From assembly GCF_001654865.1 (NCBI RefSeq), contig NZ_LXEO01000008.1, forward strand, positions 62,001-126,000: DNA of 64,000 nucleotides, in the 5' to 3' direction. Under the pieces are notes generated by a model that did no database searches, was not told where the DNA came from, and saw only the letters and a program-made list of their open reading frames with translations. The position numbers and the translations under genes were made by a program. Positions 46,829-58,559 of the stretch are shown one piece after another. Each line of letters starts with the position of its first letter. The stretch's first letter is position 1. The DNA comes from Buttiauxella noackiae ATCC 51607 (GTDB taxonomy: Bacteria; Pseudomonadota; Gammaproteobacteria; Enterobacterales; Enterobacteriaceae).

Positions 46829-47560
46829 TTACTTCTGGAACCATTTTTCGTAGATGGTTTTGTAGGTACCATCTTGCTTCACTTTTTCCAGCGCAGTGTT
46901 GAACTTCGCTTGCAGGTCAGTGTTGCCCTGACGAACAGCGATGCCCAGACCGGTACCGAAGTAGTCTTTATCCGTCACTTTATCGCCAATTGCGGCCAGT
47001 TTCGGATCGGCTTTCAGCCATTCGGTTACCACAGCAGTGTCACCAAATACCGCGTCAATACGACCGTTTTCCATATCCAGCTTGGCATTCATGTAGCTGT
47101 CGTAAGGAACGGTGGTGATTTCCGGATGTTTATCCATGATGAATTTCTGATGCGTGGAGCCATTCTGCATCCCCACTTTCTTACCTTTCAACGCAGCAAT
47201 ATCAGCAACTTTGCCTTTCTGGCCGACAAACAGCGCAGAGTTTTCATAATACGGGCTGCTGAACAGGACCTGTTTTTCACGCTCTGGGGTGATATCCATA
47301 CCAGAGATCACCGCGTCGATACGACGGAACTTCAGGCTTGGGATCAGGCTATCAAATGCCTGGTTGCTGAAAGTACAGGTCGCGTCGATCTCTTTACACA
47401 GGGCGTTGGCCAAATCGACATCAAAACCAACGATTTTGTTGCTGGCATCCATTGATTCAAACGGAGGATAAGACGCCTCCATAGCAAAACGAATAGTTTG
47501 TGCAGCCGTCGCGGAAAGGCTCAGGCTGGCTAATAATGTGGCAAGCAGAACTTTTTTCAT
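46829..47560 (-). CDS. artI: Periplasmic binding protein ArtI
   Basis: A 243-residue family 3 binding protein. The ATG at 47560 gives the signal MKKVLLATLLASLSLSATA. The body matches ArtJ closely (VGFDVDLANALCKEI, GMDITPEREKQV). In E. coli ArtI did not show clear arginine binding, so its ligand is less certain than that of ArtJ. The long upstream in-frame extension runs into artP and is rejected. Confidence 0.95.
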   Translation of the reverse strand: MKKVLLATLLASLSLSATAAQTIRFAMEASYPPFESMDASNKIVGFDVDLANALCKEIDATCTFSNQAFDSLIPSLKFRRIDAVISGMDITPEREKQVLFSSPYYENSALFVGQKGKVADIAALKGKKVGMQNGSTHQKFIMDKHPEITTVPYDSYMNAKLDMENGRIDAVFGDTAVVTEWLKADPKLAAIGDKVTDKDYFGTGLGIAVRQGNTDLQAKFNTALEKVKQDGTYKTIYEKWFQK

Positions 47561-47579
47561 GGTTATTTTCCCGGATACA

Positions 47580-48308
47580 TCAGTGTGACAGATAGAATTT
47601 AAACGCTTCGGTCTGTGGTTTTGCGAAGCAACTCGCATCACCTTGTTCAACGATGTGGCCATTTTCCATATACACCACACGGCTTGCGGTTTTACGCGCA
47701 ACTTCCACTTCGTGGGTAACAATGACCTGAGTGATGTTGGTTTCAGCCAACTCACGAATAATGCTGACGATTTGCGCGGTGATTTCCGGGTCCAGTGCTG
47801 CAGTGGGTTCATCAAACAGCAGAATCTGTGGTTCCATCATCAATGCTCGTGCAATCGCGACACGCTGCTGCTGACCGCCAGAAAGGTGGAGCGGGAAACG
47901 GTCCTGATAAGGTTTCAGGCGTAAACGCTCAAGCAGTTTGTCGGCACGAATACGTGCTTCATCTTTACTGATACCCAGGACACGACACGGCGCTTCCATC
48001 AGGTTTTGCAGCACGGTGAGATGAGGCCAAAGATTGTATTGCTGGAACACCATGCCAACGTTGCGACGTAATTCACGAATGGCTTTATCGCCAGGCGCTT
48101 TTGCAAAGTCAAAATGGTTGTCTGCAATGGTGAGTTGCCCGGAGCGCGGCATCTCAAGCAGATTGAGTACGCGCAGAAGCGAGCTTTTACCTGCGCCACT
48201 TGGACCAAGCAGCACCAGCGTTTCGCCCTGTGGGCAACTAAGGGTGATATCGAACAGCGCCTGATGAGCGCCATAAAAACAATTAATGCCGTTTAGTTGA
48301 ATACTCAT
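47580..48308 (-). CDS. artP: Arginine ABC transporter ATPase ArtP
   Basis: A 242-residue ATPase, the E. coli length, from the ATG at 48308 ([20 protein letters not shown]). Walker A is GPSGAGKSS, the signature is LSGGQQQR, Walker B is [14 protein letters not shown] and the H-loop is VIVTHE. It is the first gene of artPIQM, 19 bp from artI. Confidence 0.97.
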   Translation of the reverse strand: MSIQLNGINCFYGAHQALFDITLSCPQGETLVLLGPSGAGKSSLLRVLNLLEMPRSGQLTIADNHFDFAKAPGDKAIRELRRNVGMVFQQYNLWPHLTVLQNLMEAPCRVLGISKDEARIRADKLLERLRLKPYQDRFPLHLSGGQQQRVAIARALMMEPQILLFDEPTAALDPEITAQIVSIIRELAETNITQVIVTHEVEVARKTASRVVYMENGHIVEQGDASCFAKPQTEAFKFYLSH

Positions 48309-48526
48309 GCGCATAAGTTGAATAGCAATTGAAGCCGCAAAGGGTACCTTTAACAGAATAGTTATGCAATCTTTGTGCGTTAAAACCTAAAAATAACTAC
48401 TCCCATGCATTAAAGTTAGCACAATATAGCGGGGCGGGAGGGAGGTAAGAATAAATGTCGGAGTTATTCAAAAATTCCAGACTATTTACAAGGGTTACCT
48501 TTCCCGCCTGATGGATAATGTAAATA

Positions 48527-49054
48527 TTAGTTTGTTTCTATCGCCTGACGCAGGCTTCCTGAAGGCGCATGGCTGTTCTCGCCTAAGTAACGCACGTCAT
48601 CGACAGCCCAACATTGGCCTTCACGAATCATCAGCACTTCGTCCTGCCAGCTCTGACTACCTTTCGTGAGTTTTACACGCAGCGGAATATTGCGCGCATC
48701 ATTATTAAGAATGGTTGATGCGGAGGCTACTTCTGCACTGTCGGCGCCATCGGCATTGCTGGTAAACATATTGCTTCGCATAAACTCATTCTGCGCGTTC
48801 GGTGACGTGCTGGCTTTTTGCATTTGCTGTGCCAACGCGTCACTCATATAAGGACGTAAGCCGGTAATCGCACTGCTGCCCTGCGTTTTATGGTTTATTT
48901 GGTAATCGTAAAACTGTTGCGCCACGCTATCCGGGCCACCATCAATGCAAGGGCCGCTGCGAGTGCCAATATCTTTAAAAGCGGGAGGGACACTGGTGGT
49001 ACAAGCCGTGAGTAACATCGCGCACGGAAGAAGAACCAAAACTGAGCTGCGCAT
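48527..49054 (-). CDS. ybjP: YbjP, outer-membrane lipoprotein
   Basis: A 175-residue lipoprotein (E. coli 171 aa). The lipobox LTAC places the lipidated cysteine at about residue 18, followed by Thr-Thr, so outer-membrane sorting is expected. The mature domain includes SGPCxxGGPDxVAQQFYDY, the basis for the DUF3828 family, and RNIPLRVKL. Function unknown. In E. coli its expression is affected by stress regulators. Confidence 0.9.
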   Translation of the reverse strand: MRSSVLVLLPCAMLLTACTTSVPPAFKDIGTRSGPCIDGGPDSVAQQFYDYQINHKTQGSSAITGLRPYMSDALAQQMQKASTSPNAQNEFMRSNMFTSNADGADSAEVASASTILNNDARNIPLRVKLTKGSQSWQDEVLMIREGQCWAVDDVRYLGENSHAPSGSLRQAIETN

Positions 49055-49162
49055 TTTTATTTCCTTATCTTCTCAGGAGGACTAACTTAGCATAGCGTAT
49101 CGCTGTCAAAATGCGTGGCGGGTTTGTGCGCTAAGATGTTGATACAAAGAGAGGAGAAGCTT

Positions 49163-49486
49163 ATGCAATTTACAACAACCCCTACCCTTGAAGGGCAGAG
49201 CATCACGGAATATTGTGGCGTGGTGACTGGGGAGGCGATTCTGGGTGCCAATATTTTCCGTGATTTTTTTGCTGGCGTTCGCGATATCGTTGGTGGCCGT
49301 TCTGGTGCCTATGAAAAAGAGCTGCGCAAAGCGCGTGAGATAGCGTTTAGAGAATTGCAGGAGCAGGCGGAAAGCCTGGGTGCTAACGCTGTGGTGGGTA
49401 TTGATATCGACTACGAAACGGTGGGCAAAGATGGCAGCATGTTGATGGTGAGCGTCACCGGCACCGCGGTGAAAACGCGTCGATGA
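49163..49486 (+). CDS. ybjQ: YbjQ, UPF0145 heavy-metal-binding-like protein
   Basis: A 107-residue cytoplasmic protein (UPF0145), identical in length to E. coli YbjQ and nearly so in sequence ([20 protein letters not shown]). The ATG at 49163 follows GAGGAGAAG. Family members form small oligomers, and metal binding has been suggested. No confirmed function. It overlaps amiD by 4 nt. Confidence 0.92.
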   Translation: MQFTTTPTLEGQSITEYCGVVTGEAILGANIFRDFFAGVRDIVGGRSGAYEKELRKAREIAFRELQEQAESLGANAVVGIDIDYETVGKDGSMLMVSVTGTAVKTRR

Positions 49487-50328
49487 AAGGTCATCTGGCT
49501 GCATTTTTAATCACGCTTTTGCTTGCTGGGTGTGCCAGCAAGCCTGAAGTTGCTGAAAAAACCGTTGTCGACAAAGGCGATTTTAAAGTCGACACCAGCC
49601 ACACTGCGCGAGCTGCCTGGCCACGTGTGAAAGTGTTGGTTATTCACTACACGGCAGATGACTTTGCCGGTTCGTTATCCACGTTGACTGAACAAAATGT
49701 CAGTTCCCACTACTTGATCCCCGATACACCACCGACTTCCAGCGGTAAACCGGTTATCTGGCAACTGGTGCCTGAGAGTGAGTTAGCCTGGCATGCCGGG
49801 GTGAGCTTCTGGCGTGGCGCGACGCGAATTAACGATACGTCGATTGGTATTGAGCTTGAGAATAAAGGTTTTACGCGGCAGGGCCGCGTAAAGCAGTTTT
49901 ATCCGTTCAACCCGGCGCAGATCTCGGTGCTGGAGAAATTGGCGAAAGTGATCATCGCGCGTTATCAAATCCAGCCGCAAAATGTGGTAGCGCATGCGGA
50001 TATTGCCCCGCAGCGTAAAGTTGATCCTGGCCCACTATTCCCGTGGCAGCAACTGGCGCAACAGGGCGTGGGTGCCTGGCCGGACGCCAACAGAGTGGCC
50101 TTTTATCTGAATGGTCGAGGCCCATACCAGCCTGTAGATAAGCGAGGTCTGCTCGATTTGCTATCTCGTTATGGCTATCAGGTAACACCTGAAATGTCGT
50201 CGGAGCAGCAAAAAAGAGTGATTCAGGCTTTCCAGATGCACTTCCGGCCAAAAGAATATTCGGGCCTGCCGGATGCGCAAACTGAAGCCATCGCAGAAGC
50301 ATTGCTGGAGAAATACGGGCAGGGGTAA
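49483..50328 (+). CDS. amiD: N-acetylmuramoyl-L-alanine amidase AmiD
   Basis: A 281-residue zinc amidase anchored in the outer membrane (E. coli 276 aa). The lipobox LLAGC gives the lipidated cysteine at residue 17. Zinc-site residues are in [10 protein letters not shown] and [18 protein letters not shown]-terminal peptidoglycan-binding-like domain follows from about residue 200. It cleaves amide bonds in muropeptides, including anhydro forms. Confidence 0.95.
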   Translation: MKGHLAAFLITLLLAGCASKPEVAEKTVVDKGDFKVDTSHTARAAWPRVKVLVIHYTADDFAGSLSTLTEQNVSSHYLIPDTPPTSSGKPVIWQLVPESELAWHAGVSFWRGATRINDTSIGIELENKGFTRQGRVKQFYPFNPAQISVLEKLAKVIIARYQIQPQNVVAHADIAPQRKVDPGPLFPWQQLAQQGVGAWPDANRVAFYLNGRGPYQPVDKRGLLDLLSRYGYQVTPEMSSEQQKRVIQAFQMHFRPKEYSGLPDAQTEAIAEALLEKYGQG

Positions 50329-50334
50329 ACGTGC

Positions 50335-50377
50335 CATCCTTCAAACTGCAGTTAACACCCCTGCGGTTTGAAGGATG
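50335..50377. terminator. Long inverted repeat between amiD and ybjS
   Basis: CATCCTTCAAACTGCAG (50335-50351) pairs with CTGCGGTTTGAAGGATG (50361-50377) at 16 of 17 positions, with a 9-nt loop. It fills the gap between the two convergent genes. No T-run follows. The arms resemble ERIC ends (CATACTTCAAGCTGCAG), so it may be a relic of one. Confidence 0.65.
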
Positions 50378-50386
50378 CGGGTCTGA

Positions 50387-51394
50387 TTAGCGGTGCAGCG
50401 TTCCGTGGTCACGTAACCAAAGGGCTGTGCGTCGAATGCCTTCATCAAGTGTGACAATCGGCTGGTAACCTAACTCTGTTTCCGCACGAGTTGTATCCAG
50501 CGTTAAATCAAAATTCAGCTTAGACACACCATAGTGAGTCAGCACCGGTTCTTTTGCTGATTTGCTACCCAGGCGTTCCATGCTGCGGGCAATCACATCC
50601 AGCATAGGGTAGGGCACAGAACGAATCCGGCATTTGATCTCTAACTCATCAATCAATTTCTGCACGATAACGCGTAGCGGGCGAGCTTCCATATTAGTGA
50701 TGTTGTATGCCCGGCCTGATGGCTGCGTTTCGCACTGTGTGGCAAGCCACATCGCATGCACCGCATTTTCGATATAAGTCATATCCACCATCGCCTCGCC
50801 ACCGCGTGGCAACAGCACGCTGCCATAGTGGCGCATCATCTGCACCAGGCGTGGGAAAAAGACTTTATCATGTGGGCCAAATAAGCTTTGCGGGCGCAGA
50901 ATCGTGAAACGTGTATGCGGGTTTGACTGCGCTAACAGTTGAATCACTTCTTCGCTGGCGGCTTTGCTTCGAGCAAATTCGTTAGCAAAACGCACCGGAC
51001 GAAACTCTTCACTGATATTGCGATGGTGATGGTAATCAAAATAGAGCGACGGCGAGGAGATATGCACGAAGTTGCGCACGCCCCAGGCAACGGCCCATTC
51101 ACCCAAACGGCGAGTGGCGCGGACGTTAGCGAGATCAAAGGCTTCCTGAGTTCCCCACGGAGAGGTGAAGCTTGAACAGTGCCAGAGCGTATCTACATCG
51201 GCCAGCATCAATTTGGCTTGTGAAGAAACCAGATCTGTCAGGTCTGCATGAACAAACTCTGCACCCATTTTTTCCAGCAGTTTACCCATGGCCTCATTAC
51301 GACCAGTTGCCCGAACGCTGATGCCTTTTGCGCGAAGAAATTCGACCGCGTTTCGGCCTAAACCGCTGGTGGCGCCCGTTACCAGTACCTTCAT
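50387..51394 (-). CDS. ybjS: YbjS, NAD(P)-binding epimerase-like protein
   Basis: A 335-residue extended SDR (E. coli 337 aa). The Rossmann motif [15 protein letters not shown] is at residues 4-18. The catalytic-type motif YFDYHHHR contains the tyrosine region, and RSKAASEEV the lysine. Substrate unknown. The ATG at 51394 is chosen by alignment with E. coli. In E. coli it is transcribed with ybjT, ltaE and poxB. Confidence 0.92.
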   Translation of the reverse strand: MKVLVTGATSGLGRNAVEFLRAKGISVRATGRNEAMGKLLEKMGAEFVHADLTDLVSSQAKLMLADVDTLWHCSSFTSPWGTQEAFDLANVRATRRLGEWAVAWGVRNFVHISSPSLYFDYHHHRNISEEFRPVRFANEFARSKAASEEVIQLLAQSNPHTRFTILRPQSLFGPHDKVFFPRLVQMMRHYGSVLLPRGGEAMVDMTYIENAVHAMWLATQCETQPSGRAYNITNMEARPLRVIVQKLIDELEIKCRIRSVPYPMLDVIARSMERLGSKSAKEPVLTHYGVSKLNFDLTLDTTRAETELGYQPIVTLDEGIRRTALWLRDHGTLHR

Positions 51395-51486
51395 GTCGAC
51401 CAACTCATGATAATTGAGATTTACGCTGCGCATTTTTCCGTGAAATGGCAGCGCTTGCAATGGGGAAAGCCAAAGATTAGGAGGAG

Positions 51487-52935
51487 TTAACAGACTTTAT
51501 GTGACAAATGTTCGGAAAGTTGGCAAATCCGGCGGGCCATACCCCGAAAAATGAACAGATGCGCGGGGATCATCATCAACCAGTAGAATAAACCTGCGGT
51601 TCCATGGGGGTGCCACCAGGCGCGAACATCCAGGGTTCGATACTCACCGTGGTCACGTAGCGTGAAAGAAAGTCGCCCCAGCCCTGGTGCTTTCATACCA
51701 AATAACAGCGTCAGCTCTTTTTGCGGCTCAACAATAATCACTTTCCAACTATCGACGAGGTCGCCGACTTCGAGCATCTCCCGCTCCGGACGTCCTTTTG
51801 CCAGCCTGTGACCGACCAACAGATCCATATAGCCACGGGTTTTCCACAAAATATTGCCGAAGAAATATCCCTCTTTCCCACCTATCTGATTAACGACCTG
51901 CCACAAATCTGCCAGCTCAGCGCTCGTTTTTAGCGTGCAACCTGCCTGTTTTGGGAAGTAGCCATACTCTGGTCTCCAACGGGCAAATGCCTGGGCGTCA
52001 TAACCCCAGTCCTGTGAATTCGCGAGTTTGTGTTCATCTTCAAGCGTTGCGCGCACAGCATCGTCAAAAGTGAGAAGTTTTTGCGGGATCAACCTGCGAA
52101 GGTCACGATCGTCGGCAAGCAGATCGTGCTTCAACCCCTGGATCAGCGCTTTGGCAATCGTTGGTGGCACCGAAGTGATCATGTTCAGGAACCATACTGA
52201 GATCCAACTGGTCGGCAACGGAATGGGGATAAGAGGGCGACGTTTACCGCTAATTGCCATAAAGCGCTCGAACTGCTGCTGATAGCTCAGTACTTCCGGG
52301 CCCGCGGCTTCGAAAACACGATTTTCCTGTGATGGATGATTGAGCAATTCAGTTAAATAATGCAGCAAATTTTCGAGGGCGATTGGTGTGGTGCGTGAGC
52401 GTACCCAGCGTGGAGGGGTGAGTACTGGTAGGTTATAAACCATATCGCGCATGACTTCGAAAGCGGCAGAACCTGCGCCGACAATAATACCAGCCCGAAC
52501 CTCAGTGACCGGAACCCCGGCATCACGCAGAATATCGGCGGTGAGTTGGCGAGCACGAAGGTGTGCGGAATCACCGTCACCTTCAGCGGCTTGCAGTGAA
52601 CTCAGAAAGATTAGCTGTTTTACAGGATGTTCTCGTAGCGCATCACGTAAATTGAGTGCAGCCTGGCGTTCATGGGCAACGAAATCAGCACCGTCACCCA
52701 TGCTATGTACCAGGTAGTAAAGTGTATCGATGTTTTCCAGCAATGCGGGAAGCGTTCCCGGCCACTGTAAATCAACATGTCGGCAAATGACACCAGGCCA
52801 GGGTTGCTTTTCCAGCCACTCTACACGCCTTGCGGCAGCAGTAACATGATGCCCGGCAGCGGCAAGCTTTGGCACCAGATGTTGGCCTATATAGCCGCTG
52901 GCACCGAGCACCAGAATGTTTTGTGGCTGTGTCAT
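51487..52935 (-). CDS. ybjT: YbjT, NmrA-like NAD(P)-binding membrane protein
   Basis: A 482-residue protein (E. coli 476 aa) with an N-terminal NAD(P)-binding domain ([13 protein letters not shown], residues 8-20) and a DUF2867 C-terminal half ending in a hydrophobic segment. Function unknown. The ATG at 52935 is 16 bp after the ltaE stop, so it is co-transcribed with ltaE. Confidence 0.92.
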   Translation of the reverse strand: MTQPQNILVLGASGYIGQHLVPKLAAAGHHVTAAARRVEWLEKQPWPGVICRHVDLQWPGTLPALLENIDTLYYLVHSMGDGADFVAHERQAALNLRDALREHPVKQLIFLSSLQAAEGDGDSAHLRARQLTADILRDAGVPVTEVRAGIIVGAGSAAFEVMRDMVYNLPVLTPPRWVRSRTTPIALENLLHYLTELLNHPSQENRVFEAAGPEVLSYQQQFERFMAISGKRRPLIPIPLPTSWISVWFLNMITSVPPTIAKALIQGLKHDLLADDRDLRRLIPQKLLTFDDAVRATLEDEHKLANSQDWGYDAQAFARWRPEYGYFPKQAGCTLKTSAELADLWQVVNQIGGKEGYFFGNILWKTRGYMDLLVGHRLAKGRPEREMLEVGDLVDSWKVIIVEPQKELTLLFGMKAPGLGRLSFTLRDHGEYRTLDVRAWWHPHGTAGLFYWLMMIPAHLFIFRGMARRICQLSEHLSHKVC

Positions 52936-52951
52936 CGTCCGTGACCTCTGT

Positions 52952-53953
52952 TTAGCGCTGTAAAAAAGTCTGCCAGTGAGAAACCACCTCGGCCAACTGT
53001 TCACGGTTCACATCAAGGTGAATCACCAGGCGAGTTACCGGGCCTGCACTCATCAAAACACCACGTTCTTTCATGAATTTACCGAGGCTTTCCGCTTGTT
53101 CAACCGGCACGCGTACAAACACCATATTGGTGTCCTGACGAGAGACATCAACACCGATTTCACGCAATTCACCAGCCAGCCAATGGGCGTTGTCGTGGTC
53201 TTCTTTGAGACGCTGGACGTTATTCTGAAGTGCGTATAAACCTGCTGCTGCCAGAATACCGGCCTGGCGCATACCGCCGCCGACCATTTTACGCCAGCGT
53301 GTCGCACGTTTGATGTACTCGTGGCTGCCGACTAACAGTGAACCGACAGGCGTCCCCAGTCCTTTAGAGAGGCAAATCGTGAAGGTATCGCAGTAACGCA
53401 CGACTTCTTCAAGTGTGCAGCCATACTCCACGACGGCGTTAAAAATACGCGCGCCGTCAACATGCAAAGCCAGGTTGTGATTGCGGCTAAATTCCCAGGC
53501 CTGCTTCAAATACTCACGCGGTAAAACTTTGCCGTTATGAGTGTTTTCAAGGCTAAGTAATTTGGTGCGCGCAAAGTGGATATCGTCAGGTTTGATTTTC
53601 GCGGCCACTTTATCGAGCGGGAGCGAACCGTCTGGGTTTGCATCAATTGGCTGCGGCTGAATACTGCCTAAAACCGCGGCACCGCCTGCTTCGTAGAGAT
53701 AGTTGTGGGCAAGTTGCCCGACAATATACTCTTCGCCGCGCTCGCAATGACTCAGCAGCGCCACCAGGTTTGCCTGGGTGCCGGTTGGCAGAAACAGCGC
53801 TGCTTCTTTGCCGCTGATTTTAGCGGCGTAATCCTGGAGTTCGTTGACCGTTGGGTCATCACCGTAAACGTCGTCGCCGGTTGGTGCGGCCATCATACGT
53901 TTGAGCATTTCATCGCCCGGGCGGGTTACGGTGTCGCTGCGCAAATCAATCAC
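52952..53953 (-). CDS. ltaE: Low-specificity L-threonine aldolase LtaE
   Basis: A 333-residue PLP enzyme that cleaves threonine and allo-threonine to glycine and acetaldehyde. Length equals E. coli LtaE. The PLP lysine is in [13 protein letters not shown] (about residue 200), the N-terminus reads [16 protein letters not shown], and [11 protein letters not shown] carries the PLP aspartate. It lies between poxB and ybjT in one run. Confidence 0.97.
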   Translation of the reverse strand: MIDLRSDTVTRPGDEMLKRMMAAPTGDDVYGDDPTVNELQDYAAKISGKEAALFLPTGTQANLVALLSHCERGEEYIVGQLAHNYLYEAGGAAVLGSIQPQPIDANPDGSLPLDKVAAKIKPDDIHFARTKLLSLENTHNGKVLPREYLKQAWEFSRNHNLALHVDGARIFNAVVEYGCTLEEVVRYCDTFTICLSKGLGTPVGSLLVGSHEYIKRATRWRKMVGGGMRQAGILAAAGLYALQNNVQRLKEDHDNAHWLAGELREIGVDVSRQDTNMVFVRVPVEQAESLGKFMKERGVLMSAGPVTRLVIHLDVNREQLAEVVSHWQTFLQR

Positions 53954-53990
53954 GGTGAATCCTTGTTTTTATCCATAATAAACCTCTGTT

Positions 53991-55712
53991 TTACCGGAAC
54001 CAGTTGGTTTTCGCCAGTTCGATAACCTCATCGCCACGTCCGCTGATGATGGCGCGCAGCATATACAGGCTGAACCCTTTGGCCTGTTCCAGCTTGATTT
54101 GCGGCGGAATGGCTAACTCATCTTTAGCGACCACAACGTCAACTAACACCGGGCCGTTGATGCTCATCGCGCGTTGCAGAGCGCTATCAAGGTCGGCAGC
54201 TTTTTCCACTCGAATACCCGTGATGCCGCATGCGGTGGCGATATTGGCAAAGTTGGTATCGTGTAATTCTGTGCCGTCTGTCAGGTAGCCACCGGCTTTC
54301 ATTTCCATTGCCACAAAGCCCAGTACGCTGTTGTTAAACACCACAATTTTGATCGGCAGCTTCATCTGAACGACGGAAAGAAAATCCCCCATCAGCATAC
54401 TGAAGCCACCGTCACCGCACATGGCGATAACCTGCCGCTCTGGTGCGGTCGCTTTTGCGCCCAGTGCTTGTGGCATGGCGTTGGCCATAGAACCATGGGT
54501 AAACGAACCAATCAGTCTGCGTTTGCCGTTCATTTTCAGATATCGAGCAGCCCAAACGGTAGGTGTACCGACGTCACAGGTGAAAATGGCATCTTCATCA
54601 GCGTACTGGCTAATTTGCTGCGCGACATATTGCGGATGAATAACGTCGCTATCGCCGGGCTTAGCCAGTTCGTCCAGGCTTTCTCGGGCTTCACGGTAAT
54701 TATCCAGCGCTTTATCGAGGAAACTGCGGTCGGTTTTTTCTTCAAGAAGTGGAATGAGCGCCGCAAGTGTCGCTTTGATATCGCCGACCAGTGCCATATC
54801 CACTTTACTGTGCGCGCCGATGCTGCCGGGGTTGATATCAATCTGAATGATCTTCGCATCGGTCGGGTAGAAGGCGCGATAGGGGAATTGGGTGCCGAGC
54901 AGGATCAGCGTGTCGGCGTTCATCATGGTATGGAAGCCCGACGAAAAACCAATTAGTCCGGTCATGCCAACATCATAAGGATTATCGTATTCAATGTGTT
55001 CTTTACCACGTAACGCGTGAACAATCGGCGCTTTAAGCGTGGCGGCAAACTGCACCAGTTCTTCATGCGCGCCAGCACAACCGCTGCCGCACATGAGCGC
55101 GATATTGTCATTGTAACGTAATAGCTGTGCCAGTTTTTTCAGCTCGTCGTGCGGTGGAATAATCACTGGCTGTGGTGCGGGATACCAGTGCGTGCTGGCG
55201 GTTTCCGGAGCGGGTTTAAGCGCCACGTCACCGGGTAAAACGACGACCGAAACGCCTCTGTTTAATACCGCTTTACGCATTGCAATCGCAAGAACCTGGG
55301 GAATTTGTTCCGGGGATGACACCAGCTCACAATAATGGCTGCATTCGCGGAACAACTCTTCGGGGTGCGTCTCCTGAAAATAACCGCTACCGATTTCGCT
55401 GGAAGGAATATGAGCGGCAATCGCCAGCACCGGCACGCGGTTACGGTGGCAATCGAATAAACCGTTAATTAAATGGAGATTTCCCGGTCCACATGAACCT
55501 GCGCACACCGCCAGTTCACCAGAAAGATGGGCTTCAGCACCCGCGGCAAAAGCGGCTACTTCTTCATGACGTGTCGGCATCCATTGAATGGTGCCCATCC
55601 GGTTGAGGCTGTCACTTAGCCCATTCAGGGAATCGCCAGTGACACCCCAAATTCGTTTTACTCCAGCACTTTCGAGGGTTTTTGCCAGATAAGCGGCTAC
55701 TGTCTGTTTCAT
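53991..55712 (-). CDS. poxB: Pyruvate:quinone oxidoreductase (pyruvate oxidase) PoxB
   Basis: A 573-residue peripheral membrane flavoenzyme (E. coli 572 aa) that converts pyruvate to acetate and CO2 and passes electrons to ubiquinone. The thiamine-PP motif [10 protein letters not shown]...FNN spans about residues 430-460. The catalytic glutamate is in TRHEEVAAF. The C-terminal lipid-binding helix ends NWFR. In E. coli it is RpoS-dependent. Confidence 0.97.
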   Translation of the reverse strand: MKQTVAAYLAKTLESAGVKRIWGVTGDSLNGLSDSLNRMGTIQWMPTRHEEVAAFAAGAEAHLSGELAVCAGSCGPGNLHLINGLFDCHRNRVPVLAIAAHIPSSEIGSGYFQETHPEELFRECSHYCELVSSPEQIPQVLAIAMRKAVLNRGVSVVVLPGDVALKPAPETASTHWYPAPQPVIIPPHDELKKLAQLLRYNDNIALMCGSGCAGAHEELVQFAATLKAPIVHALRGKEHIEYDNPYDVGMTGLIGFSSGFHTMMNADTLILLGTQFPYRAFYPTDAKIIQIDINPGSIGAHSKVDMALVGDIKATLAALIPLLEEKTDRSFLDKALDNYREARESLDELAKPGDSDVIHPQYVAQQISQYADEDAIFTCDVGTPTVWAARYLKMNGKRRLIGSFTHGSMANAMPQALGAKATAPERQVIAMCGDGGFSMLMGDFLSVVQMKLPIKIVVFNNSVLGFVAMEMKAGGYLTDGTELHDTNFANIATACGITGIRVEKAADLDSALQRAMSINGPVLVDVVVAKDELAIPPQIKLEQAKGFSLYMLRAIISGRGDEVIELAKTNWFR

Positions 55713-55816
55713 CGATTTTCCTTGTCACGATTCAGTTATCGTAAACAAGCTTAGTCAATGAAATGAGAGGAGGAGGGCAGAAAGTGCCACCCAGGAACTG
55801 GGCGGCATGTTTTAGA

Positions 55817-56785
55817 TCAAGCGAGAACCAAATCCCCTTGCGGGTGGCACGAACAAGCCAGCACATAGCCGTTCGCGATTTCTGCTTCGGTCAGTGTCAT
55901 CGTGCTGCTTACGGTGTAATCCCCGGATTCAATTTTGGTTTTGCAACTACCACATACACCTGCACGGCACGCAGCATTGACCGGAACGCTATTGCTTTCC
56001 ATCGCTGCCAGCAGAGTGCTACCTACCGGGGCATAGAACTCACGCATAGGTTTCAGTGTGGTAAATTTCAAACCGCTATTTACTGGTGCCGCGACAGGAG
56101 TGAAGAATTTTTCGTGATAGAAATCGGTAACACCGAGCGCTTTCACTTCTTTTTCCACCATCTCCATGTACGGAGCCGGGCCGCAAGTCATCACGGTGCG
56201 AGAAGCAATATCCGGAACGGCTTCAAGAATCTGGCGACTCAGGCGGCCAGCAATGAAACCGTGCGTTGCATTGTTTTCAGCAACCAGCGTGACCGGGTAG
56301 TCGCGCCACTCTTCGGCAAAGATGACATCTTCCGGTGAGCGCACGTTGAAAATCACCTGAACATCAGCCTGTGGGCGGTGTTTTGCCAGCCAGCGGCGCA
56401 TCGACATAATCGGTGTTACGCCACAACCTGCCGCCATCAACAAATAGCGGTCCGTTGTCAGATTTTCGCAAGTGAATTCCCCCTGGCCTTCAGACAGCCA
56501 CAGGTAATCGCCGACTTTTACTTCATTGGTCAACCAACCAGAACCAACGCCATTCTCGATACGACGGATAGTCAGCGTAACGAACGGGCTGATTCCCGGG
56601 GTGGAAGAAATTGTGTACGCGCGCAGCGTTTCATCACTGTTACGAATACTCACCAGTGCATACTGCCCAGCTTTGTATGGATAGAAGTCGTGATTGATTA
56701 ACGACAGCGTCCAGACATCCGGCGTTTCCTGATGAATATGATGTACCTGCATACGATACGGGCACATTGGCGTTGGCATAGTCAT
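55817..56785 (-). CDS. hcr: NADH oxidoreductase Hcr
   Basis: A 322-residue electron donor to Hcp. It has an FAD domain (LRAYTISSTPG), an NAD domain (LLMAAGCGVTPIMSM) and a C-terminal plant-type [2Fe-2S] ferredoxin domain with cysteines in ACRAGVCGSCKTK and a later CSC. It is 9 bp after hcp in one operon. Hcp-Hcr reduces nitric oxide in anaerobic cells. Confidence 0.96.
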   Translation of the reverse strand: MTMPTPMCPYRMQVHHIHQETPDVWTLSLINHDFYPYKAGQYALVSIRNSDETLRAYTISSTPGISPFVTLTIRRIENGVGSGWLTNEVKVGDYLWLSEGQGEFTCENLTTDRYLLMAAGCGVTPIMSMRRWLAKHRPQADVQVIFNVRSPEDVIFAEEWRDYPVTLVAENNATHGFIAGRLSRQILEAVPDIASRTVMTCGPAPYMEMVEKEVKALGVTDFYHEKFFTPVAAPVNSGLKFTTLKPMREFYAPVGSTLLAAMESNSVPVNAACRAGVCGSCKTKIESGDYTVSSTMTLTEAEIANGYVLACSCHPQGDLVLA

Positions 56786-56794
56786 GGTTTCTCC

Positions 56795-58447
56795 TTATGC
56801 ACCCATCAGCTGTTTGATGTCTTCTTCAACGGTGGTGATGGCGCGCAGGCCAAATTTCTCGTTGAGGATAGCCAGCAGATTTGGTGTCAGGAAACCTGGT
56901 GCAGTTGGGCCTGTCACGATATTGGTCACGCCCAGAGACAGCAGGGTCAGCAGAACAACAATCGCTTTCTGCTCAAACCAGGACAGAACCAGGCTCAGCG
57001 GCAGGTCGTTTACGCCACAACCGAGTTTCTCGGCAAGAGTCACGGCCAAAATGATTGCAGAGTAAGAGTCGTTACATTGACCTGCATCGACCAAACGTGG
57101 CAGACCTTCGATGTTGCCGAAGTCCAGTTTGTTGAAGCGGTATTTACCACAAGCCAGAGTCAGGATCAGGCAATCTTCTGGAACGCTGGTCGCGAAATCA
57201 GTGAAGTAGCTACGCTCACCGCGTTCGCCATCACAGCCGCCAACCAGGAAGATGTGACGCAGTTTTTCACGGCTTACCAGGTCAATCAGGGTGTCAGCTG
57301 CGCCCAGCAGAGTCTGACGACCGAAACCTACGGTGATCAGGTGTTCGATTTCGCTGTACGGGAAGCCTGCCATTTGCTGCGCCTGGGTGATGACTGATGT
57401 GAAATCATCGCCTTCGAGGTGGCTAACGCCCGGCCAGCCAACAATGCTGCGCGTCCAGATACGGTCTGCATAAGAACCCACTTCTGGGTTGATGATGCAG
57501 TTTGAAGTCATCACTATTGGACCAGGGAAACGTGCGAACTCGGTCTGTTGGTTCTGCCAGCCGCTGCCGTAGTTACCGACCAGGTGTTTGAATTTACGCA
57601 GTTCTGGATAGCCGTGTGCTGGCAGCATTTCACCGTGGGTGTAGACATTTACGCCTGTCCCTTCGGTTTGTTCCAGCAGGTGGAACAGATCTTTAAGGTC
57701 GTGACCGGAAATCAATACACATTTGCCCGCAACTGGACGCACGTTAACCTGGGTCGGAGTTGGGTGACCGTATTTCTCGGTTTCGCCGTGATCCAGAATG
57801 CTCATCACTTTGAAGTTCATCTGGCCGATTTCCATGGAGCACTCAAGCAGTGCGCCCATGTCTGCAGGCCAGGTACCCAGCCATGCCATAATTTTGTGGT
57901 ATTGAGCGTAGACGTCGTTGTCGTACTGACCCAGAACGTGTGCGTGTTCCATGTACGCCGCAGCGCCTTTCAGGCCGTACAGGCACAGCAGACGCAGGCC
58001 AAGAATATCTTCACCAATTTCTGCTTTGTCGCGGTTTGGCGCGAATTCACCAGCCTGACGTTGCAGGTCGCCTAAATCATTGCTGACCAATTGCAGATCG
58101 GCCATTGGGTTAGCCACAGTAATGTCGGCGTTAACTGCCAGGGCGCGAGCTTTCAAGCTTTCACGCAGGGCGATTGCTTCCTGCGCGTAACCGACGATGC
58201 GCGGGGAGTCGAAGTTAACGTTGGTCAAAGTAGAGAAGAAAGCGCGTGGCGCAAAGCTATCAACTTCATGGTCGATAATGCCAACTTCACGTGCGGCAAT
58301 GGCCCATGCAGACAGCCCTTGCAGCGAAGCAATCAGCAGATCCTGGAGATCTGAAGTTTCGGCAGTTTTGCCACACATACCCTGCGCGTAAGAGCAGCCG
58401 TTGCCCGCTGGGGTGCGGATTGTTTGTTCACATTGCACACAAAACAT
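56795..58447 (-). CDS. hcp: Hydroxylamine reductase / NO reductase Hcp
   Basis: A 550-residue hybrid-cluster protein, the E. coli length. The N-terminal cysteines C3, C6, C18 and C25 carry the [2Fe-2S] type cluster found in enterobacterial Hcp. Hybrid-cluster ligands are visible in [23 protein letters not shown] and [11 protein letters not shown]. It reduces NO and hydroxylamine and supports protein S-nitrosylation in E. coli. It is under NsrR and FNR control. Confidence 0.97.
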   Translation of the reverse strand: MFCVQCEQTIRTPAGNGCSYAQGMCGKTAETSDLQDLLIASLQGLSAWAIAAREVGIIDHEVDSFAPRAFFSTLTNVNFDSPRIVGYAQEAIALRESLKARALAVNADITVANPMADLQLVSNDLGDLQRQAGEFAPNRDKAEIGEDILGLRLLCLYGLKGAAAYMEHAHVLGQYDNDVYAQYHKIMAWLGTWPADMGALLECSMEIGQMNFKVMSILDHGETEKYGHPTPTQVNVRPVAGKCVLISGHDLKDLFHLLEQTEGTGVNVYTHGEMLPAHGYPELRKFKHLVGNYGSGWQNQQTEFARFPGPIVMTSNCIINPEVGSYADRIWTRSIVGWPGVSHLEGDDFTSVITQAQQMAGFPYSEIEHLITVGFGRQTLLGAADTLIDLVSREKLRHIFLVGGCDGERGERSYFTDFATSVPEDCLILTLACGKYRFNKLDFGNIEGLPRLVDAGQCNDSYSAIILAVTLAEKLGCGVNDLPLSLVLSWFEQKAIVVLLTLLSLGVTNIVTGPTAPGFLTPNLLAILNEKFGLRAITTVEEDIKQLMGA

Positions 58448-58461
58448 GATCGTACCTTTTA

Positions 58462-58484
58462 AAGTTATATTTAATATACATGTT
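58462..58484 (-). promoter_or_regulatory. Candidate NsrR operator of hcp
   Basis: Minus-strand AACATGTATAT and AAATATAACTT form the two halves (1-bp spacer) of an NsrR-like site; the consensus is AAGATGYATTT and its inverse. About 17 of 22 positions agree. It lies 15-37 bp upstream of the hcp ATG. Confidence 0.55.
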
Positions 58485-58543
58485 TAAGGTTATGCTCAGT
58501 GTCGCGCGGGGAAAAGAGATTTTTTATGCAACTTAAATGGATA

Positions 58544-58557
58544 TTGATATAGCGCAA
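58544..58557 (-). promoter_or_regulatory. Candidate FNR site of hcp
   Basis: TTGATATAGCGCAA matches TTGAT-N4-ATCAA except two bases in the second half. It lies about 100 bp upstream of the hcp ATG, a sensible distance for an activator of hcp-hcr. Confidence 0.45.
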
Positions 58558-58559
58558 TT

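Noticed and set aside
56732-57397. 221-codon ORF antisense to hcp and hcr
   Set aside because: Shadow of a conserved operon; glutamine-rich translation typical of antisense reading.
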